This document shows positions 1 to 8,525 of a DNA stretch of 23,506 bases, in pieces; within the stretch, counting starts at the first letter, position 1; each line of letters opens with the position of its first letter. The notes under the pieces were generated by a model, which saw only the letters and a list, made by a program, of their open reading frames with translations, searched no databases and had not been told where the DNA came from. Position numbers and translations under genes: made by a program. This DNA comes from Flavobacteriaceae bacterium UBA6268 (GTDB lineage Bacteria; Bacteroidota; Bacteroidia; Flavobacteriales; Flavobacteriaceae): the NCBI GenBank assembly GCA_002440705.1, contig DJVA01000017.1:1-23506 (forward strand), given 5' to 3'.

Positions 1-1345
1 CCGGAAAGGGAACAACGGGAGGAGAATACAAAATGATCTGAAAACTCTGAGTGGTATCAAAACAGTTTGGATCGGCAACATTTTCCAATCTGATAAAAAT
101 TTGAACAGAGGGAGGTATTACCGTAAAGGGAGTAGGAAGTGGATTGATACCGGCATCGGCATCGGACTGGCTCAAATGGTAGGTAATGATAAAATTTGCC
201 GCACTTTGTCCATTTAAAACTGTTGCGTCGAATGTAGCATGCAAATCAATATCTTCATCTCCCGTATTGTCCTGATCACAAATACTGTAGTCAGCGACAG
301 CTCCAGCGATCGCGCTCATGTAGGTTATTTCAAAAGTTGCCTCTGCAGAGCAGGTTCCAGACAAATCTTCCAGAATAATCGTAATGATCTCAGTAGTTCC
401 CGAGATAAGGTATACATTGGGAAAAGGAATTGGATTTCCTGTTCCGTCCAAGTAGGTAATATTAAAGAGTGTGGGGTCCTGGGGACCTAATACAATGGCT
501 TCATTAACAGTTAGGTCGAATATTCCTGGTGTTGCACCATCGTCACAAATAAATAAGTCATTTGGAGGCGTATCAATATAAGGTTGGGGATGAAAGACAA
601 CGGAGTAGAAGACAACATTTGTGGCACCGTTACCAAGGTCAATTTCAACCCGATAATTTCCAGTTGTAGTAACATTAAGTGTAGGATTGGTTTCCGCGGG
701 TATAAAATATTCATAAATCCCAGAATTGATTGGGTTTTCGAAGGACCAAACATATCCTTGAGCCGCGGGGTCTGTTGCATCTAACACTATGGTTTCTCCA
801 TCACAGGCTTCGGTTTGAACAATGGAACAGTCAAAAGCATCTGGATCTCCAAAAGTAAGGTCGAAAATATCTGGCGTACTGGAAAAGCGATCAACCACAA
901 TGATTACTTCATCACCAGGAAGTAGGGGAATGAATTGAACTTGTCCGTCACCAACAGCCGTTTCGCACAAATCGATGGCTGTTAAATTCAATCCGGTATT
1001 GTATTCCCCTGCAGCAGGTGCATCGAAACTTCCTCGATCAGCAACCCCCAGACTGGCGCAATCCGCATTCACGTATACTGCAAAATCATAATCCACATTT
1101 CCAGTTGGTTCAATCTGGAAAGTAAAATTGGTGGGTTGATCTATCAATAGGTAATACCAAGCTGTTCTTGTTCCTTGCAGAGTTTGGCAAGTTGTATTAA
1201 TTGTAAGGGGAGAAGGATCAATGGCATTGTTGTTTAATCCATCTTGGCTCGTACAAATTGGTATCAAAATATCACAGACTTGCCCTTTAGCTTGATAACA
1301 GCTAACAAAGCTGATAAGAAAGCTTAGTAGTAAAAATCTTTTCAT
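1..1345 (-). CDS. Large secreted modular protein, probable T9SS cargo (N-terminal part, runs off window)
   Basis: An uninterrupted frame of 448 codons runs from an ATG at 1345 to the window edge, so the C-terminus is missing. The product starts MKRFLLLSFLISFVSC and continues YQAKGQVCD, a signal peptide with cleavage likely near AKG/Q; the VSC could alternatively be a weak lipobox. Next comes a domain with paired cysteines (ICTSQDG..., TCQTLQGTRTAWYYL, DYDFAVYVNADC) typical of Flavobacteriia proteins that end in gliding-motility-type sorting domains, then an Ig-like stretch (about residues 175-260). Two modules of roughly 85-90 residues follow, beginning ICDDGATPGIFDLT and ICDQDNTGDEDIDL. Such modules are known from very long T9SS type B cargo, which are surface or extracellular and often adhesin-like. 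The sorting domain itself is not in view, so T9SS export is inferred. The gene is divergent from folE. Confidence 0.75.
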   Translation of the reverse strand, partial: MKRFLLLSFLISFVSCYQAKGQVCDILIPICTSQDGLNNNAIDPSPLTINTTCQTLQGTRTAWYYLLIDQPTNFTFQIEPTGNVDYDFAVYVNADCASLGVADRGSFDAPAAGEYNTGLNLTAIDLCETAVGDGQVQFIPLLPGDEVIIVVDRFSSTPDIFDLTFGDPDAFDCSIVQTEACDGETIVLDATDPAAQGYVWSFENPINSGIYEYFIPAETNPTLNVTTTGNYRVEIDLGNGATNVVFYSVVFHPQPYIDTPPNDLFICDDGATPGIFDLTVNEAIVLGPQDPTLFNITYLDGTGNPIPFPNVYLISGTTEIITIILEDLSGTCSAEATFEITYMSAIAGAVADYSICDQDNTGDEDIDLHATFDATVLNGQSAANFIITYHLSQSDADAGINPLPTPFTVIPPSVQIFIRLENVADPNCFDTTQSFQIILYSPPVVPFP

Positions 1346-1450
1346 AGCAATTGATTGTAAAATTCGTGAAAATTAAGAAAATTTTATGACTACTAAGTTC
1401 TTGAGATGCTAAAAACTAATACCAATTTTTTATCGCAAGGGTCTTATGCG

Positions 1451-1458
1451 TATCTTTG
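1451..1458 (+). promoter_or_regulatory. folE promoter, Bacteroidota -7 box
   Basis: TATCTTTG matches the Bacteroidota consensus TAnnTTTG exactly. It lies 18 nt before the folE ATG. A clear TTG at -33 is absent; the region there is T-rich. The box overlaps a TTG codon at 1456 that would otherwise extend folE, so that codon is not a start. Confidence 0.65.
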
Positions 1459-1476
1459 CACTCTGTATTAAAAATT

Positions 1477-2154
1477 ATGGATATAGAAAAACAATTGCGG
1501 GAAATTGAAGCACTCGGAAATGCTCATGTTGGTACTTCCAGCGATACCCCTTTGAGGCCTGATGCTTTTGAAAAAAGCGACATGGAAAAAATTGCCGCCA
1601 TTAAGAAAGATGTGGAACACATTCTGGAAACATTAGGCATGGATTTAACAGACGACAGTTTAAGGGGTACGCCAAATCGGGTTGCCAAGATGTTTGTTCA
1701 GGAAATATTTGGGGGTTTACATCCAGACAAAAAGCCAAAAGCATCTACTTTTCAGAATAAATACAAATATGGGGAAATGTTGGTGGAAAAGAACATTACC
1801 CTCTACTCCACTTGCGAGCACCACTTGTTACCCATAGTAGGAAAGGCGCACATTGCTTACATTTCTAACGGTACCGTAGTTGGCCTTTCCAAAATGAACC
1901 GGGTCGTGGATTATTTTGCAAAACGCCCACAGGTTCAGGAACGTTTAACGATGCAAATTGTAAAGGAACTTCAGCATATTCTTGGCACCGAGGATGTTGC
2001 CTGTGTTATTGATGCCAAACATTTGTGTGTCAATTCGAGGGGAATTCGCGATATTGATAGCAGTACCGTCACCAGTGAATTTGGCGGAAAATTCAAAGAC
2101 CCACAGGTTCGTCGCGAATTTCTGGATTATATAAAGCTTGAAACCGAATTTTAA
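1477..2154 (+). CDS. folE: GTP cyclohydrolase I FolE
   Basis: GTP cyclohydrolase I converts GTP to 7,8-dihydroneopterin triphosphate, the first step of tetrahydrofolate (and other pterin) synthesis, as a cytoplasmic zinc enzyme of toroidal assembly. The 225-residue product has the family core: STCEHHLLP with zinc ligands Cys113 and His116, the third ligand Cys184 in HLCVNSRGIRD, and the stretch VGLSKMNRVVDYFAKRPQVQERLT. The N-terminal 35 or so residues are variable, as is usual. The start is the ATG at 1477; an in-frame TTG at 1456 lies inside the -7 box and is rejected. It heads a run with cysS (17-nt gap) and yidD. Identification is secure. Confidence 0.97.
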   Translation: MDIEKQLREIEALGNAHVGTSSDTPLRPDAFEKSDMEKIAAIKKDVEHILETLGMDLTDDSLRGTPNRVAKMFVQEIFGGLHPDKKPKASTFQNKYKYGEMLVEKNITLYSTCEHHLLPIVGKAHIAYISNGTVVGLSKMNRVVDYFAKRPQVQERLTMQIVKELQHILGTEDVACVIDAKHLCVNSRGIRDIDSSTVTSEFGGKFKDPQVRREFLDYIKLETEF

Positions 2155-2171
2155 TCCTTTTCCAATTTTTA

Positions 2172-3656
2172 ATGAAACCATACGAAGCTCAAGAACTCTC
2201 CATTTACAATTCACTCAGTAAAAACAAAGAAAAATTTGTTCCTACAACTCCTGGTGCTGTTGGGATGTACGTTTGTGGCCCCACGGTTTACAGCAACGTA
2301 CACCTTGGGAATTGCCGCACTTTCTTGTCTTTCGATCTGGTCTTTAGGTATTTAAAGCATTTAGGGTACAAAGTTCGCTACGTGCGAAACATTACCGATG
2401 CTGGACACCTCGAAAATGATGGGGAAAGTGGGGATGATCCTATTTTGAAGAAGGCCCGAATCGAACAATTGGAGCCCATGGAAGTGGTTCAAAAATATTC
2501 GGTTGATTTCCACACAGTCATGCAGGCCTTCAACGCCTTGCCGCCTAGTATAGAGCCAACAGCGACTGGGCATATTATAGAACAAATACAGATTGTGCAA
2601 TGCATTCTGGATGAAGGTTTTGCGTACGAGAAAAACGGTTCGGTATATTTTGATGTACTTAAGTTCAACGAAACCAATCATTACGGGAAACTAAGTGGCA
2701 GGCAACTCGAAGATATGATTGCCAACACCCGTGAATTGGCAGCGCAAAGTGAAAAGAAAAACCCCCAGGATTTTGCTCTTTGGAAAAAAGCCGAGCCCCA
2801 ACACATTATGCGTTGGCCTTCTCCATGGAGTGATGGGTTCCCGGGATGGCACCTGGAGTGTACTGCAATGAGCACCAAATATTTGGGCAATAAATTTGAT
2901 ATACACGGCGGCGGGATGGATTTAAAATTTCCACACCATGAATGCGAAATCGCCCAAGCTGAAGCCTGTAACCACGAAAGTCCCGTGAATATATGGATGC
3001 ATGCCAACATGCTTACCTTGAATGGGAAAAAGATGGCCAAGTCTACCGGAAATCATATTTTACCTCACGAACTTTTTTCTGGGGAAAATGATATTTTGAG
3101 TAAAGCCTTCCCTCCTGTCGTGGCCAAATTTTTTATGTATCAGGCGCATTACCGGAGCATTCTCGATTTTTCAAGCGAGGCCCTCGAAGCCTCCGAAAAA
3201 GGGTTTTACCGACTCATGGATGCCTACAGGATGCTTCAGGGAATCGCGACGGGACCAACCGACGATTGGGATGTTACAACTTGGAGACAATCTTGTTATG
3301 ACGCGATGAATGACGATTTTAACAGTCCTATTCTGATCGCACAATTATTCGAGGCTGCAAAATTTATCCATTCGTTGAAGGAGAGTCATGGGTCTATTAC
3401 CAAAAATGGCTTGGACCTTTTGCAAACTACTTTGCACGACTTTCTTTTTGACGTTTTAGGGTTATTGGATGTTTCGGAAATTTCCGAAGGAGAAGGCGAC
3501 AAGCTTTCTAAAACCATTCAGTTACTCATCAATCTCAGAAATGAAGCGCGCACCAACAAGGATTTTACAACTAGTGACCGAATTAGGGATGAACTCCTGG
3601 AAGTGGGAATTCAATTAAAAGATGGAAAGGAAGGTACTTCCTATTCCTTAAATTAA
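2172..3656 (+). CDS. cysS: Cysteinyl-tRNA synthetase
   Basis: Class I aminoacyl-tRNA synthetase that charges tRNA-Cys. The 494-residue protein shows the HIGH-type motif as HLGN (residues 44-47) after MYVCGPTVY, and the KMSKS-type loop as KMAKS (287-291). The expected zinc ligands are present: Cys35, Cys230 (WHLECTAMS), and His/Cys in HHECE (255-259). The C-terminal region with NLRNEARTNKDFTTSDRIRDEL is the usual CysRS anticodon-side helix bundle. Length is normal for the family. It follows folE by 17 nt and precedes yidD by 6 nt, so the three are probably co-transcribed, although their functions are unrelated. Confidence 0.98.
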   Translation: MKPYEAQELSIYNSLSKNKEKFVPTTPGAVGMYVCGPTVYSNVHLGNCRTFLSFDLVFRYLKHLGYKVRYVRNITDAGHLENDGESGDDPILKKARIEQLEPMEVVQKYSVDFHTVMQAFNALPPSIEPTATGHIIEQIQIVQCILDEGFAYEKNGSVYFDVLKFNETNHYGKLSGRQLEDMIANTRELAAQSEKKNPQDFALWKKAEPQHIMRWPSPWSDGFPGWHLECTAMSTKYLGNKFDIHGGGMDLKFPHHECEIAQAEACNHESPVNIWMHANMLTLNGKKMAKSTGNHILPHELFSGENDILSKAFPPVVAKFFMYQAHYRSILDFSSEALEASEKGFYRLMDAYRMLQGIATGPTDDWDVTTWRQSCYDAMNDDFNSPILIAQLFEAAKFIHSLKESHGSITKNGLDLLQTTLHDFLFDVLGLLDVSEISEGEGDKLSKTIQLLINLRNEARTNKDFTTSDRIRDELLEVGIQLKDGKEGTSYSLN

Positions 3657-3662
3657 ACCGTC

Positions 3663-3905
3663 ATGCTACGAAAAGTTTTGATTGCTCCATTCATCGTTTT
3701 GATTAAGGGCTATCAAAAATTTATTTCCCCTATTTTTCCATCTACATGCCGCTATACCCCTACCTGCTCCCATTATGCAAAAGAAGCGCTCGAGAAACAC
3801 GGCCTTCTCAAAGGTGGGTGGCTTTCAATAAAAAGAATAGGTAGTTGCCATCCTTGGGGCGGAAGTGGTTACGACCCCGTTCCGGAAAAGAAAAGAAATA
3901 ATTAA
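3663..3905 (+). CDS. yidD: Membrane protein insertion efficiency factor YidD
   Basis: Small 80-residue protein with the full YidD signature: a hydrophobic N-terminus (LIAPFIVLIKGYQKFISP), the cysteine-rich centre (STCRYTPTCSHYAKEAL) and the C-terminal GSCHPWGGSGYDPVP. In other bacteria YidD is a membrane-associated helper of YidC-dependent insertion of inner-membrane proteins. It starts 6 nt after cysS. The family is normally found beside rnpA/yidC; here it instead travels with cysS and lgt, which keeps it in an envelope-biogenesis neighbourhood. Confidence 0.95.
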   Translation: MLRKVLIAPFIVLIKGYQKFISPIFPSTCRYTPTCSHYAKEALEKHGLLKGGWLSIKRIGSCHPWGGSGYDPVPEKKRNN

Positions 3906-3927
3906 CACATAACTATGAAGGGTTTTC

Positions 3928-3935
3928 TATCTTTA
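3928..3935 (+). promoter_or_regulatory. Possible lgt promoter, -7 box with one mismatch
   Basis: TATCTTTA is one base off TAnnTTTG and lies 20 nt before the lgt ATG, in the 50-nt gap after yidD. No TTG was found at the -33 distance, so lgt could equally be read through from folE-cysS-yidD. Confidence 0.3.
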
Positions 3936-3955
3936 CCCTATTATCCTAACTGCCT

Positions 3956-4783
3956 ATGTATTATTTGAGTTTTACATGGAATCCTTCTGAAGGCATCGAC
4001 CTTGGTTTTTACACCATTCAGTACTATAGCCTTATGTTTGTCATTGCCTTTTTGGTGGGTTGGTTCATCATGAAAAGTATTTACAAACGGGAAGGTGAAA
4101 CCATGCAAAAATTGGATAGTTTGTTCATCTATATGGTGCTGGCCATTTTGATTGGCGCACGTTTAGGCCATGTCATTTTTTACCAACCGGAACTCTTTAA
4201 GGAAGATTTCTTTTCGGTATTCCTCCCTTTTAGTTTTAAAGGAGGCATCCATTTTACCGGGTTCCGCGGATTGGCGAGTCATGGAGCAGCCATTGGCATC
4301 ATCATTGCCATGTTCCTCTACAATAAAAAAATTCTAAAAAAGCCCATCCTATGGATTTTTGACCGAGTGATCATTCCCGTAGCAATAGGGGGTGTTTTTG
4401 TGCGTTTCGGAAATTTTATGAACTCCGAGATTGTTGGAAAACCTACCGGAACAGACTACGGAGTGATATTTGCCAATAACAATGAAACCTTTCCAAGACA
4501 TCCAGCGCAACTCTATGAGGCGGCAGGATACATTATTGTTTTCCTGATCCTTTGGTATGTTTACTGGAAGACCGACAAACGAAAATACCTAGGGTATATT
4601 TTTGGTCTTTTCCTGATACTGCTTTGGATGGTTCGATTCATTGCCGAATTTTTCAAAAAGAGTCAAGAAGGATTTGCGGATGGAGGCAATGCCCTACTTT
4701 CTACTGGGCAATGGCTAAGCATCCCCTTCATTATTTTGGGCATCTATTTATTGGTTACGGCTTCCAAAAGAAAAATTGAATGA
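3956..4783 (+). CDS. lgt: Prolipoprotein diacylglyceryl transferase Lgt
   Basis: Inner-membrane enzyme that transfers diacylglycerol from phosphatidylglycerol to the lipobox cysteine of prolipoproteins, the first step of lipoprotein maturation. The 275-residue product has about seven hydrophobic segments and the family motifs: GARLGHVIFYQPELF (residues 67-81), LASHGAAIG with His109 (matching the essential His103 of E. coli), VRFGNFMNSEIVG with Arg150 and Asn153 (the Lgt signature), and RHPAQLYEA (181-189). Its stop codon overlaps the ATG of the following DUF192 gene (ATGA at 4780-4783), so the two are probably translationally coupled. Confidence 0.97.
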   Translation: MYYLSFTWNPSEGIDLGFYTIQYYSLMFVIAFLVGWFIMKSIYKREGETMQKLDSLFIYMVLAILIGARLGHVIFYQPELFKEDFFSVFLPFSFKGGIHFTGFRGLASHGAAIGIIIAMFLYNKKILKKPILWIFDRVIIPVAIGGVFVRFGNFMNSEIVGKPTGTDYGVIFANNNETFPRHPAQLYEAAGYIIVFLILWYVYWKTDKRKYLGYIFGLFLILLWMVRFIAEFFKKSQEGFADGGNALLSTGQWLSIPFIILGIYLLVTASKRKIE

Positions 4784-5265
4784 AAGAAATTATCTTCAGC
4801 GGATTGATTTTGGCAAGCAGCTTTGTGGGCTGCCATGAAAAAAACAACAAGATCCTTACCAAGGAAGTTACTTTTAAGAAGGAAGGGGAGCTTATTTTGA
4901 AAAAAGCCAGCAACGATTCCATTTTGGCAAATCTGGACATTGAAATTGCTGATACCGATTACGAAACACAAACTGGATTGATGTACCGAAAAAACATGCA
5001 ATCCAACCGCGGGATGCTTTTCATTTTTCCAGAGGAGGACATGCGCTACTTTTACATGAAAAATACCGAATTTCCTTTGGACATTATTTACTTGGACGCT
5101 TCCATGAAAGTAGTGAGCATTCAAAAAAATGCCAAACCATATGACCAAACTTCCCTCCCTTCCGAAGGTCTTGCCAAATATACCTTGGAGGTGAATGCTG
5201 GCTTAACCGACCAATGGGGTTTGCAAGCCGGGGATTTTATGTCGTTTAAAAAAATTACGCCATAA
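4780..5265 (+). CDS. DUF192 family protein, probable exported/lipoprotein
   Basis: A 161-residue protein. Residues 1-18 (MKEIIFSGLILASSFVGC) form a short hydrophobic signal ending at Cys18 in a loose lipobox (FVGC, with Phe where Leu is usual). From about residue 50 onward the DUF192 domain is clear: IEIADTDYETQTGLMYRKNM, GMLFIFPEEDMRYFYMKNT, FPLDIIYLD, and a C-terminal YTLEVNAG...GLQAGD. DUF192 proteins are small beta-rich proteins, usually envelope-associated and of unproven biochemical role. The start overlaps the lgt stop by 4 nt. If it is a lipoprotein it would itself be an Lgt substrate. Transcription ends at the hairpin directly after its stop. Confidence 0.88.
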   Translation: MKEIIFSGLILASSFVGCHEKNNKILTKEVTFKKEGELILKKASNDSILANLDIEIADTDYETQTGLMYRKNMQSNRGMLFIFPEEDMRYFYMKNTEFPLDIIYLDASMKVVSIQKNAKPYDQTSLPSEGLAKYTLEVNAGLTDQWGLQAGDFMSFKKITP

Positions 5266-5293
5266 AAAAACCCGCATCCAATGCGGGTTTTTT
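5265..5293. terminator. Bidirectional rho-independent terminator between DUF192 gene and secDF
   Basis: The arms ACCCGCAT/ATGCGGGT (GC core 5271-5277 with 5281-5287, loop CCA) are flanked by an A-run on the left and a T-run on the right, giving a 13-bp stem when the A/T runs pair. It sits between convergent genes and has a U-tract in both directions. Confidence 0.9.
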
Positions 5294-5312
5294 CTATCCT
5301 TTCAGAACTTTT

Positions 5313-8300
5313 CTATTTCTCTTTTTCAATTTCTTCTTTCTTGTCGCTCAAATCGATCCCGCGTTTCTTGACGGTATCAAAGAAAATAGGTGTTGCGATG
5401 AACAAGGAAGAATAGGTTCCCACAAAAATACCCACAATAATGGCAAATAAGAGTCCGCGGATGGATTCAGCACCAATAAAGAACATGCACAGTAATACAA
5501 TAAGCGTGGTCATCGAAGTGTTCAACGTCCTGCTCAACGTACTGTTCAATGCCGCATTGATGATTTTATGCATCTTCCAGGAGCTGTGTTCGTTGAAATA
5601 TTCCCGAATCCGGTCAAAAACGATTACCGTATCGTTCAACGAATATCCAATCACCGTCAAGATGGCCGCAATGAAGGATTGGTCAATTTCCATGTTGAAC
5701 GGCATAAAACTATAGGTAAGGGAGAAAACCCCGAGCACAATCAACACGTCATGGAATACAGCAACCACCGCACCTAGACTAAACTGCCACCTTCTAAAAC
5801 GTAGCAGAATGTAAAGGAACACCACTACCAACGATCCCAATACCGCCCAAAACGAAGAAGTCTTTATATCGTCGGCAATGGTAGGGCTTACCTTGTAATA
5901 TTCCATACGGCCCGCCAGTTTATTTTCGTCATCGGAAATGAACTGATCATAGGTCATCTCTGATGGCAATTCGGCCTTCAAGGATTCATACAACATGGTT
6001 TCCACTTCTTTATCCACGTCGGAACCGGTTTGATCGATTTTGTATTTTGTGCTAATTTTTAATTGATTGCTAGCACCAAAGGTTTTGGCTTCGGCACTAC
6101 CAAATGTAGCGATCAGACCTTCTTGTATGTTCAAAGAATTAACGTCATGATCGAAGCGAACCGTATAGGTCCTACCCCCCACAAAATCAATTCCTTGGTT
6201 TAGTCCCTTTGTAAATAAAGATATTAGACTGATCAGAATCAAAATACCGGAAATGATGTAAGCGATTTTTCGCTTTTCAAGGAATTTGATGTTGACATTC
6301 TTCAACAAGTTTTTGGTGAGTGCTGTAGCACAAGTAAGGGGTTTGCCATTTTTGGTGTAGCGATCGATAAAAAGTCGGGTCACAAAGATGGCCGTGAACA
6401 AGGAGGTGCAGATACCAATCAATAAGGTTGTGGCAAATCCTTGAATGGGCCCGGTTCCGAAGACCAAAAGAATCAATCCCGTAAGCCCAGTGGTAATGTT
6501 CGCATCCAAAATGGAAGAAAGGGCGTTGTTGAAACCATCGTTGATGGCATCCCGTTGCGCCTTCCCTTTGTCCAGCTCTTCGCGAATCCGTTCAAAAATA
6601 AGTACGTTGGCATCAACCGACATACCAATGGTCAATACGATACCCGCTATTCCCGGAAGGGTCAAAACGGCACCCAGTCCTGCTAAAATTCCAAAAATGA
6701 AAAGCAGGTTAACCAATAACGCAACATCGGCAAAGGCACCTGCCTTACCATAATAAAAGATCATCCAAAGCAATACAATGATCAATGCAATTACGAAGGA
6801 GATCATCCCACTGTTAATGGCTTCGTGCCCCAAGGTTGGCCCAACCACTTCTGCTTGGATGATATCGGCGGAGGCAGGCAGTTTTCCAGCTCGTAACACG
6901 TTGGCCAAATCTTGAGCCTCGGTAACCGAAAAATCGCCGGTAATTTCACTACGGCCGCCCGAAATCTTACCACTACTAACGCCTGGCGCAGAATAGACGA
7001 TATTGTCCAAGACCACTGCAATTTGAGTTCCATTTTGATAGGCATACTCGGTCATGTCTTCCCAGATTTTAGCGCCAACCCCATTCATCTGCATGGTCAC
7101 TGAAACCCTACCGGCTTGGTTGTACGATTGTTGGGCATCTACAATAACACCACCACTTAATTGGGGCACATTATCCCTATTCCCTTTTATGGCGTACAAA
7201 CTGGTAATCTCTTCCCCTAGGGATTCATTGTATTCTGGAATGCTCCATACAAATCGTGTAAAACGAAGATCCCCATCCAAAAGGGCTCGTACCTGTGGCA
7301 TTTTCAGATAGCCATTGATTACGGCCGTGTCTTTTAATGCAAATGAGGCAAAACCAGGGTTGCTGGCCCTTGCCGGAAGAATTTTCGAAAGGAGTGGGCT
7401 TTCTTCACCTTCTTCTAGGTTTTCTTCAACATTATCTCCCCCCAAAATATTGCTCAATTCCTCATCTTCCTCTGTTTGAGTGGTGTCGGAAGGAGTTTCG
7501 GCTTCTTTCTTTTCAGCAGCAAGCAATTCGGCTATTTTTTTATCGGCATTGATAATGAAAGGACTGATCGCTTCTTCCTTGACCACTTCCCAAAATTCCA
7601 ATTGGGCCGTACTTTGCAGCAAGACCTTAATACGCTCTACATCCTTGGCACCAGGAAGTTCCACAAGAATCCTTCCTGAATTGCCCAAACGTTGGATGTT
7701 GGGTTGGGTAACCCCAAATTTGTCGATACGCTTGCGAAGTACTTCAAAGGCAGAAGCAATGGACTCATCGATCTTTCTTGAAATAACAGGTTTAACCTGA
7801 TTGTTCGTCATGTTGCTTTCAATCTGGCCCTCCAAGGTTTTATTAAAGAAAATATCTGGGGAGGCCAAACGGTTTTCCCCAGGCAAGGCCTCAAATGCTT
7901 GGAAAAAAGATTCCAAATAGGTGCTTTGGGAATTTTTCTGTAATTCGTCTGCGTTTAAAAGTGCTTGATTGAAAGCGCCATCTTTGGTGTTGTTGGCCAA
8001 CCCCTTTAGGATGTCCTTCACGGAAATCTGAAGGATCACATTGATCCCTCCCTTTAGGTCCAGTCCTTTGTTGAGTTCTTTTTCTTTTGCGGTTTTATAA
8101 TCAATTCCCAAAAATTGGGGAATGGTTTCTATAGAGTCCAAGTATTTAGCTTCGGCCTCATTACGTTCTTTGGGCTGAGTGGCCTCAAATTTACTAGTGG
8201 CATAGGCCTTAGCATCGTCTTCTACGTTGTTTGCGATGAAGGTAAACATAAGCTGGTACAAGCTTACCACTCCAAAAAGTATCGCAAATACGGTAATTAG

Positions 8301-8315
8301 TCCTTTATTTTGCAT
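5313..8315 (-). CDS. secDF: Fused protein translocase subunit SecDF
   Basis: Single 1000-residue SecD-SecF fusion, a proton-driven accessory of the SecYEG channel that pulls secreted proteins across the inner membrane. The SecD half has GLDLKGGINVILQI near the N-terminus, the large periplasmic region with a VLRKRIDKFGV...RILVELPGA core, and the transmembrane motif VDANVLIFERIREEL with Asp568. The SecF half has GIDFVGG and GYSLNDTVIVFDRIRE with Asp895. These Asp/Arg motifs are the conserved proton-path residues of the family. Residues about 265-305 form an acidic, low-complexity insertion (EEDEELSN..., EENLEEGEESPLL). The chosen ATG at 8315 begins MQNKGLITVFAILFG, the first transmembrane helix. 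An upstream TTG at 8351 lies in the -7 box and is rejected. The Bacteroidota fusion is usual. Confidence 0.97.
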   Translation of the reverse strand: MQNKGLITVFAILFGVVSLYQLMFTFIANNVEDDAKAYATSKFEATQPKERNEAEAKYLDSIETIPQFLGIDYKTAKEKELNKGLDLKGGINVILQISVKDILKGLANNTKDGAFNQALLNADELQKNSQSTYLESFFQAFEALPGENRLASPDIFFNKTLEGQIESNMTNNQVKPVISRKIDESIASAFEVLRKRIDKFGVTQPNIQRLGNSGRILVELPGAKDVERIKVLLQSTAQLEFWEVVKEEAISPFIINADKKIAELLAAEKKEAETPSDTTQTEEDEELSNILGGDNVEENLEEGEESPLLSKILPARASNPGFASFALKDTAVINGYLKMPQVRALLDGDLRFTRFVWSIPEYNESLGEEITSLYAIKGNRDNVPQLSGGVIVDAQQSYNQAGRVSVTMQMNGVGAKIWEDMTEYAYQNGTQIAVVLDNIVYSAPGVSSGKISGGRSEITGDFSVTEAQDLANVLRAGKLPASADIIQAEVVGPTLGHEAINSGMISFVIALIIVLLWMIFYYGKAGAFADVALLVNLLFIFGILAGLGAVLTLPGIAGIVLTIGMSVDANVLIFERIREELDKGKAQRDAINDGFNNALSSILDANITTGLTGLILLVFGTGPIQGFATTLLIGICTSLFTAIFVTRLFIDRYTKNGKPLTCATALTKNLLKNVNIKFLEKRKIAYIISGILILISLISLFTKGLNQGIDFVGGRTYTVRFDHDVNSLNIQEGLIATFGSAEAKTFGASNQLKISTKYKIDQTGSDVDKEVETMLYESLKAELPSEMTYDQFISDDENKLAGRMEYYKVSPTIADDIKTSSFWAVLGSLVVVFLYILLRFRRWQFSLGAVVAVFHDVLIVLGVFSLTYSFMPFNMEIDQSFIAAILTVIGYSLNDTVIVFDRIREYFNEHSSWKMHKIINAALNSTLSRTLNTSMTTLIVLLCMFFIGAESIRGLLFAIIVGIFVGTYSSLFIATPIFFDTVKKRGIDLSDKKEEIEKEK

Positions 8316-8348
8316 GATGTGTATTTTTAGGTCATTTTTAAAAGCAGG

Positions 8349-8379
8349 CAAATATAGAGTTTACCTACTGATCTGACAA
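8349..8379 (-). promoter_or_regulatory. secDF promoter with -33 TTG and -7 box
   Basis: Read on the - strand, TTG (8379-8377), a 20-nt spacer, then TATATTTG (8356-8349), a perfect Bacteroidota promoter TTG-N20-TAnnTTTG. The transcription start would fall near 8343, giving a leader of about 28 nt before the ATG at 8315. This is the best-formed promoter in the window. Confidence 0.75.
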
Positions 8380-8525
8380 TTATTCTGAATGTTTAAAATG
8401 ATGGGGAAGACTTCTGAAAATCTTTTACAAAAGTCTTAAAGAAACGTCCAATACAATAATGCATTGACACATTTCGAAATTGAGTTTTGGGAATTTTGTT
8501 ATAGCAATTTCAACAAGGGAAACCC

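Noticed and set aside
511..784. Short frames on both strands inside the left-edge gene
   Set aside because: They lie fully inside the long open frame of the surface protein and have no family features.
1456..1476. TTG extension of folE by seven codons
   Set aside because: The TTG lies inside the perfect -7 box TATCTTTG (1451-1458), so it would not be in the mRNA; the ATG at 1477 fits.
8316..8351. Twelve-codon N-terminal extension of SecDF from a TTG
   Set aside because: The TTG overlaps the -7 box of a full TTG-N20-TATATTTG promoter, and the ATG at 8315 gives a normal first transmembrane helix.
8407..8511. Inverted repeats in the gap before secDF (AAGACTT/AAGTCTT and GAAATTG/CAATTTC)
   Set aside because: Seven-base arms with 17-22 nt loops and no T-run; expected by chance in AT-rich DNA. 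No small RNA could be supported.
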